Assembly: GCA_025965755.1 (NCBI GenBank)
Contig: JAOPWI010000286.1
Location: 1-5,445 of the forward strand
Source: Frankiales bacterium
Lineage (GTDB): Bacteria > Actinomycetota > Actinomycetes > Mycobacteriales > SCTD01
Direction: 5' to 3'
Length of the DNA stretch: 5,445 bases
A program made the position numbers and the translations under genes. This document shows positions 1-5,445 of this stretch, in pieces (position 1 is the first letter of the stretch; the number at the start of each line of letters is the position of its first letter). The notes beneath the pieces are model-generated. The model was not told where the DNA came from. It was given only the letters and a program-made list of their open reading frames with translations, and did not search any database.

Positions 1-2550
<2,550 letters not shown>

Positions 2551-2560
2551 GAAGTGCACA

Positions 2561-2566
2561 TCCTCT
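2561..2566 (-). promoter_or_regulatory. Ribosome binding site of secA
   Basis: Reading the minus strand, AGAGGA ends 10 nt before the GTG at 2550 and only 1 nt before the alternative GTG at 2559. This spacing decides for the 2550 start. The match to the anti-Shine-Dalgarno sequence is moderate. Confidence 0.6.
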
Positions 2567-2592
2567 AATGCGGGGGACTTGTCTCTGTCGAG

Positions 2593-2612
2593 GCAACAGC
2601 CTAGGCCGTTGC
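2593..2612. repeat. 20-bp near-perfect palindrome in the secA/GNAT divergent spacer
   Basis: The sequence GCAACAGCCTAGGCCGTTGC is symmetric at 9 of 10 base pairs about a central CTAG; only A2598/C2607 do not match. It lies 42 bp upstream of the secA start and 20 bp upstream of the GNAT start. It may be an operator for a dimeric regulator. In RNA made in the secA direction the single mismatch becomes a G-U wobble, so a short stem with a CUAG loop is also possible. On the minus strand it contains TAGGCT (2603-2598), which fits the loose actinobacterial -10 pattern TANNNT, but I see no convincing -35 element. Function is inferred only from symmetry and position. Confidence 0.5.
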
Positions 2613-2618
2613 GCGCCT

Positions 2619-2624
2619 GGCAGG
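2619..2624 (+). promoter_or_regulatory. Weak ribosome binding site of the GNAT gene
   Basis: GGCAGG ends 8 nt before the GTG at 2633. It is a poor match to AGGAGG but the spacing is right, and it is the only purine-rich stretch near this start. Confidence 0.35.
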
Positions 2625-2632
2625 CTCTTCCC

Positions 2633-3712
2633 GTGGAGCCCACCGAGATCACCGCCGGCCGCCTGCACCTACGGCCCTGGCAGCCCGAGGACGCCGAGGC
2701 CGTGCTCGCTGCCTGCACCGACCCTGACGTGCAGCGCTGGACGACCGTTCCCTCGCCGTACACCGAGGTGGACGCCCGGGCCTGGGTCGAGCAGATCGCG
2801 CCGGGGTTGTGGGCAGGGGGTACGGGGGCGCCGTTCGCGGTGCTGGACGCCACGACCGGCGCGCTGCTGGCCAGTGTGGGGCTGCACGGGATCGACGGCG
2901 GCCGGGCCGAGCTCGGCTACTGGTCGGCTCCCGAGGCGCGCGGGCAGGGCGTCGTCGGGGAGGCGGTCGGCGCGGTATCGCGCTGGGCCTTCGGGGCGCT
3001 CGGCCTGCAGCGGCTGTCCTGGGAGGCCGAGGTCGGCAACTGGCCCTCGCGGGCCGTGGCCGAGAGGGCCGGCTTCACCGTCGAGGGCGTACGCCGGCGC
3101 GCGATGCGGCACCGCGGCGAGCTGGTCGACTGCTGGGCCGGCGGGCTGCTGGCCACCGACGAGGTGGTCGACCGGCGGGCGTTCGGCGGGCGCTGGCGCG
3201 ACCTCACGGGCGAGGGGCTGGTCCTGCGCCAGTGGCGCCGCGACGACGCCGACGCCGTGCTCGCCGGGCTGTCGAACGCCGAGTCGGCGCGCTGGCTGCC
3301 GGTGCCCTCGCCCTACACCGCCGAGGACGCGCGGGCCTTCGTGGAGACGGCACCGCACCGGTGGGTGTCCGGGCACTCGGCGGCGCTGTGCGTGCAGGTG
3401 GACGGGCAGGTGGCCGGACTGGTGGTGCTGATGCCCTCGACGCTCGACCGGGGGCTCGCCGAGCTGGGCTGGTGGACGGCTCCCTGGGCCCGCGGCCGGG
3501 GAGTCGCCGCGCGTGCGGTGCGCGTGCTCGTCCCGTGGGCCGCGGGACTCGGCGTGCGCCGCTTCGAGGCGGGCGTCGACGTCGACAACCTTGCGTCGCA
3601 GCGGGTCGCCGAGCGCGCCGGCATGACCCGCGAGGGCCTGCGGCGGGCCGGGCTGCGGCCCTCGCGCGACGGCGTGCGGGCCGACGGGCTGCTCTACGCC
3701 CTGGTGCCGTGA
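2633..3712 (+). CDS. Tandem two-domain GNAT N-acetyltransferase (RimJ/RimL-like)
   Basis: This 359-residue protein is two acetyltransferase domains joined head to tail. Copy 1 (about 5-175) opens with ITAGRLHLRPWQPEDAEAVL, and copy 2 (about 191-357) with LTGEGLVLRQWRRDDADAVL. Both then carry RW, PSPYT (40-44 and 225-229), an ELG-Y/W-W strand (93-97, 277-281) and the acetyl-CoA pyrophosphate loop: RGQGVV at 103-108, RGRGVA at 287-292. Both end with an N-x-x-S-x-x-VAERAG helix (136-147, 319-330). Copy 2 fits the family loop pattern R/Q-x-x-G-x-G/A; copy 1 has V at its last position. The style is that of RimJ/RimL-type enzymes, which acetylate protein N-termini or small molecules; the substrate here cannot be told. 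There is no signal peptide or membrane segment. The GTG start was chosen because it directly precedes the first domain; the frame stays open far upstream only as a shadow of secA. The gene diverges from secA and converges on the response regulator with a 10-bp gap. Confidence 0.88.
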   Translation: MEPTEITAGRLHLRPWQPEDAEAVLAACTDPDVQRWTTVPSPYTEVDARAWVEQIAPGLWAGGTGAPFAVLDATTGALLASVGLHGIDGGRAELGYWSAPEARGQGVVGEAVGAVSRWAFGALGLQRLSWEAEVGNWPSRAVAERAGFTVEGVRRRAMRHRGELVDCWAGGLLATDEVVDRRAFGGRWRDLTGEGLVLRQWRRDDADAVLAGLSNAESARWLPVPSPYTAEDARAFVETAPHRWVSGHSAALCVQVDGQVAGLVVLMPSTLDRGLAELGWWTAPWARGRGVAARAVRVLVPWAAGLGVRRFEAGVDVDNLASQRVAERAGMTREGLRRAGLRPSRDGVRADGLLYALVP

Positions 3713-3722
3713 GGCGTGCCGG

Positions 3723-4433
3723 TCAGGTGATCTCGAGCAGCTTCTCGCGCACCGCGTAGACCACGGCCTCCATCCGGGAGTGCAGCTGCAGCTTCTCCAG
3801 GATGTTGCGGATGTGGTTCTTGACGGTGTTCTCGCTGATGAAGAGCTGCTTGGCGATGTCGCGGTTGTTCAGGCCCTTGGCCACCAGCTTGAGGACCTCC
3901 ATCTCGCGGTCGGTGAGCCGCGGGGTGGGGACCTGCTGGCGGTCGTCGGTGCGCTTGATCATCGAGGCGAACTCGGTGAGCAGCTTGCTCGCCATCGACG
4001 GGCTGATGAGGGACTGGCCGCCGTGCACGGCGCGGATCGCCGAGGCGACCTCCTCGATGGAGATCTCCTTGAGCAGGTAGCCCATGGCCCCGGCCTTGAT
4101 GGCGTCGTAGAGGTCGGCCTCCTCATCGGAGATCGTCAGCATGATGATCTTGGCCGACGGGACGGTCTCGTGGATCGCCGTGCAGGCGTCGATGCCGCCG
4201 CGCTTGGGCATCCGGACGTCCATCAGCACGATGTCGGGCAGCGTGTCCGCCGACTTCTGCACGGCCTCGGAGCCGTCGCTGGCCTCCCCGACGACCTCGA
4301 TGTCGGGCTCCTGCTCGAGCACCATCTGCAGCCCGCGGCGGAACAGGGCGTGGTCGTCGACGACGAGCACCCGGATCGGCTCGACCGACACAGGCACCGG
4401 GGACGGCGCCGCGTCCGGGGTGGGCTCGGTCAA
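3723..4433 (-). CDS. NarL/LuxR-family two-component response regulator, orphan
   Basis: This 236-residue protein is a phosphorylation-switched DNA-binding regulator. A receiver domain (about 20-136) has the acidic pair D26-D27, phospho-acceptor D72 in LMDVRMP, switch residue T100 and K122 in YLLKE, so all catalytic positions are present. A linker (about 137-170) leads to a LuxR-type helix-turn-helix (about 171-233): LTDREMEVLKLVAKGLNNRDIA, then ISENTVKNHIRNILEKL as recognition helix and support. A proline- and alanine-rich tail of about 18 residues precedes the receiver. The start is a TTG, preferred because a perfect AGGAGG lies 5 nt upstream; a GTG at codon 15 is a weaker alternative. No histidine kinase is visible, so the partner and signal are unknown. 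It follows hpf on the same strand after a 114-bp spacer with a strong hairpin, so it may be partly uncoupled from hpf. Orphan regulators of this kind occur near hpf and secA in other actinomycetes, but I assign no named gene. Confidence 0.95.
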   Translation of the reverse strand: MTEPTPDAAPSPVPVSVEPIRVLVVDDHALFRRGLQMVLEQEPDIEVVGEASDGSEAVQKSADTLPDIVLMDVRMPKRGGIDACTAIHETVPSAKIIMLTISDEEADLYDAIKAGAMGYLLKEISIEEVASAIRAVHGGQSLISPSMASKLLTEFASMIKRTDDRQQVPTPRLTDREMEVLKLVAKGLNNRDIAKQLFISENTVKNHIRNILEKLQLHSRMEAVVYAVREKLLEIT

Positions 4434-4438
4434 GGGGA

Positions 4439-4444
4439 CCTCCT
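4439..4444 (-). promoter_or_regulatory. Strong ribosome binding site of the response regulator
   Basis: Reading the minus strand, a perfect AGGAGG ends 5 nt before a TTG codon. It decides for the rare TTG start at 4433 over the in-frame GTG at codon 15, which has no comparable site. Confidence 0.75.
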
Positions 4445-4460
4445 GCAGCCGTGACGACCT

Positions 4461-4473
4461 CCGGCGGAGCCGG
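4461..4473 (-). repeat. Small inverted repeat in the regulator's leader
   Basis: CCGGC and GCCGG flank a 3-nt loop, giving a 5-bp GC stem about 17 nt upstream of the AGGAGG. It would fold in the leader RNA of the regulator. Such short GC repeats are common by chance at this base composition, so a role is not supported. Confidence 0.25.
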
Positions 4474-4503
4474 GTTGGGCAGATCCTGCCACGGAGCGAG
4501 GCC

Positions 4504-4545
4504 CCGGCGTGCCGAGCGGCCGATGCGGGCCGCCCGGCACGCCGG
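4504..4545 (-). terminator. Strong hairpin just after the hpf stop, probable terminator without U-tract
   Basis: An 11-bp perfect outer stem (4504-4514 with 4535-4545) continues into a 6-bp inner stem (4516-4521 with 4528-4533) around a 6-nt loop. The one mismatched pair between them (4515/4534) is A-C in plus-strand RNA but G-U in minus-strand RNA. The stem is therefore continuous at 18 bp only in the direction of hpf transcription. It starts 2 nt after the hpf stop codon. No run of T follows, as is common for actinobacterial hairpin terminators. It could instead act as an attenuator with read-through into the regulator, or protect the 3' end of hpf mRNA. Confidence 0.75.
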
Positions 4546-4547
4546 CG

Positions 4548-5195
4548 TCACTCCGCGGCGGGCTGGGTGTCCAGCCGGATCACGCCGTAGTCGTAGCCGT
4601 GCCGGCGGTAGACGACGCTCGGCAGGCCGCTGTCGAGGTCGCAGTAGAGGAAGAAGTCGTGGCCGACCAGCTCCATCTCGTGCAGGGCCTGGGCGGTGCT
4701 CATCGGCGCGGCCGTGTGGGTCTTGTCCCGGACGACCAGCAGCTCGGTGTCGTCGACCGGCTCGTCCTGCGGGGGCTCGAGCAGCGCGACCGGCTGCTGA
4801 GTGTCGGAAGCGGCCGGGCCGGCACCGAGCGCGACGTCGGTGGGCAGGCCGCTGGTGGCCTCGGCCACGGAGGGCGGGGTCTTGCCGCCGTGGTGCACCC
4901 GACGGCGGTCGTGCGACTTGCGCAGGCGGGCCTCCAGCTTGAGGCAGGCGGCGTCGAGGGCGGCGTAGAAGTCGGCGGCGGCGGCTTCGGCCCGGATGAC
5001 CGGGCCCTTGCCGTAGCAGGTGAGCTCGACCCGCTGGCACTGGCTGGACTGGCGGGGGTTCTTCTCGTGGAACAACTCGACGTCGAGGCGGTGCTTCTTG
5101 GCGTCGAGACGTTCCGAGAGCGCGGCCTTCTCGGTGACGTGCTGCCGGAAGTGGTCCGGCACCTCGACGTTACGGCCCTTGACGACGATATCCAC
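4548..5195 (-). CDS. hpf: Ribosome hibernation promoting factor, long form
   Basis: Long HPF binds the 30S decoding centre and joins two ribosomes into inactive 100S dimers during stationary phase or stress. The 215-residue protein has an N-terminal S30AE/YfiA domain (about 1-100): MDIVVKGRNVEVPDHFRQHV at the start, then NPRQ (46-49), GPVIRAEAAAADFYAALD (64-81) and the basic helix KLEARLRKSHDRRR (86-99). A variable linker rich in P, A and acidic residues (about 103-150) leads to the C-terminal dimerisation domain (about 152-209) with PMSTAQALHEMELVGHDFFLY (164-184), VVYRRHGYDYGVIRL (194-208). Having both domains marks the long form rather than short HPF or YfiA. The GTG start has a perfect AGGAGG 5 nt upstream. 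It lies 156 bp after comF, so it probably has its own promoter, and it is followed at once by a strong hairpin. Nothing looks broken or missing. Confidence 0.95.
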   Translation of the reverse strand: MDIVVKGRNVEVPDHFRQHVTEKAALSERLDAKKHRLDVELFHEKNPRQSSQCQRVELTCYGKGPVIRAEAAAADFYAALDAACLKLEARLRKSHDRRRVHHGGKTPPSVAEATSGLPTDVALGAGPAASDTQQPVALLEPPQDEPVDDTELLVVRDKTHTAAPMSTAQALHEMELVGHDFFLYCDLDSGLPSVVYRRHGYDYGVIRLDTQPAAE

Positions 5196-5351
5196 GCAGT
5201 CCTCCTGAAGGGAGATGCTGCCGGCGCGGCCGCGGAGGCGGTCTGAAGGTGTGTCCGGGTCCTTGTCCTCGGCGGGTCGCCGACGGGCGCCGGGGAGGCG
5301 CTTACCACGGACGGTAGACCTGCGGGTGGCGACCCGACCAACCGGATCCCC
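5196..5351 (-). promoter_or_regulatory. comF-hpf spacer, likely holds the hpf promoter
   Basis: These 156 bp contain no convincing gene. Reading the minus strand, the best sigma-70-like candidate is TTGGTC (5341-5336) and TACCGT (5316-5311, fits TANNNT), but the 19-nt spacing is long. It would give a leader of roughly 110 nt. A 9-bp inverted repeat, CGGGTCGCC at 5273-5281 and GGCGACCCG at 5328-5336, has one arm ending inside this putative promoter. The exact promoter call is weak; that the spacer carries some promoter is inferred from its length. Confidence 0.25.
5201..5206 (-). promoter_or_regulatory. Strong ribosome binding site of hpf
   Basis: Minus-strand AGGAGG ends 5 nt before the GTG at 5195, confirming that start. 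Confidence 0.8.
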
Positions 5352-5362
5352 TCAACGGGGGA
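5347..5362 (-). repeat. Short hairpin over the comF stop codon
   Basis: TCCCC (5347-5351) can pair with GGGGA (5358-5362) around a 6-nt loop that holds the comF stop. The 5-bp stem has no T-run after it. At most a weak terminator. Confidence 0.25.
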
Positions 5363-5445
5363 CGGAGGTCCGCCGGCGGGTGGCGGCCACCACCGCCGCC
5401 CCCGCCACGTCCACCCCGGCCGCCCGCAGCGCCCGGGCCGCCTCC
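5352..5445 (-). CDS. C-terminal fragment of a ComF-family phosphoribosyltransferase-like protein
   Basis: Only the last 30 codons and the TGA are in the window; the gene enters from the right edge. The readable end is EAARALRAAGVDVAGAAVVAATRRR followed by a short basic tail. This resembles the end of ComF/Rv3242c-type proteins: the helix after the PRPP-binding loop (usually TTGATL-x-E-AAR-x-L-x-x-AG), a final strand (AAVVAAT), then the stop. The PRPP loop itself is outside, so the family rests on the tail motif and on context: comF-like genes commonly precede hpf in actinobacteria. ComF proteins are linked to DNA uptake in Firmicutes, but the role in actinobacteria is unclear. Another phosphoribosyltransferase is possible. 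Confidence 0.72.
   Translation of the reverse strand, partial: EAARALRAAGVDVAGAAVVAATRRRTSVPR

Noticed and set aside
2564..2569. TCTAAT as a plus-strand -10 box for the GNAT gene
   Set aside because: It lacks the conserved A at the second position and has no -35 element at suitable distance; it overlaps the secA ribosome binding site.
2633..3712. Mycothiol synthase (MshD), a known tandem GNAT
   Set aside because: The motifs (RLHLRPW, PSPYT, RGQG, VAERAGF) are RimJ/RimL-like, the protein is longer than usual MshD, and no mycothiol gene is nearby.
4123..5040. A 305-codon minus-strand frame spanning hpf and the regulator
   Set aside because: Arginine- and proline-rich shadow frame crossing two clear genes and the hairpin between them.
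5225..5234. Palindrome CGCGGCCGCG in the hpf leader
   Set aside because: A 10-bp pure-GC palindrome is expected by chance at this composition, and nothing else marks it.

Overview
The window is very GC-rich, with long spurious reading frames on both strands, GTG/TTG start codons and AGGAGG ribosome binding sites. Its proteins most resemble those of high-GC Actinomycetota. The arrangement comF - hpf - response regulator - secA is familiar from actinobacterial chromosomes, so this looks like ordinary core chromosome; a Geodermatophilaceae/Frankia-like or other soil actinomycete is a guess. I see no mobile element, CRISPR array, tRNA, rRNA or phage gene.

Layout, left to right. The minus strand from 2550 to the left edge encodes the first 850 residues of the SecA translocase ATPase; its C-terminal tail lies outside the window. 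An 82-bp divergent spacer (2551-2632) holds a 20-bp near-perfect palindrome. On the plus strand, 2633-3712 encodes a protein of two tandem GNAT acetyltransferase domains. It ends tail to tail, 10 bp from the stop codon of a NarL/LuxR-family response regulator (minus strand, 4433-3723). Next on the minus strand is a long-form ribosome hibernation promoting factor (5195-4548). The 114-bp spacer between hpf and the regulator holds a very strong hairpin that starts 2 nt after the hpf stop. A 156-bp spacer separates hpf from the C-terminal 30 codons of a ComF-like phosphoribosyltransferase that runs in from the right edge.

How the genes fit together. The minus-strand genes read comF -> hpf -> response regulator, then, past the oppositely oriented GNAT gene, secA. 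HPF silences ribosomes by dimerising 70S particles in stationary phase or stress. The regulator is an orphan here, since no histidine kinase is visible, and its target is unknown. SecA drives Sec-dependent export. The hairpin after hpf and the regulator's own strong ribosome binding site suggest the two genes are not expressed at equal levels. The near-palindrome between secA and the GNAT gene is the best candidate for an undescribed regulatory site. No new multi-gene system is evident; the points most worth following are these non-coding elements and the two-domain acetyltransferase.
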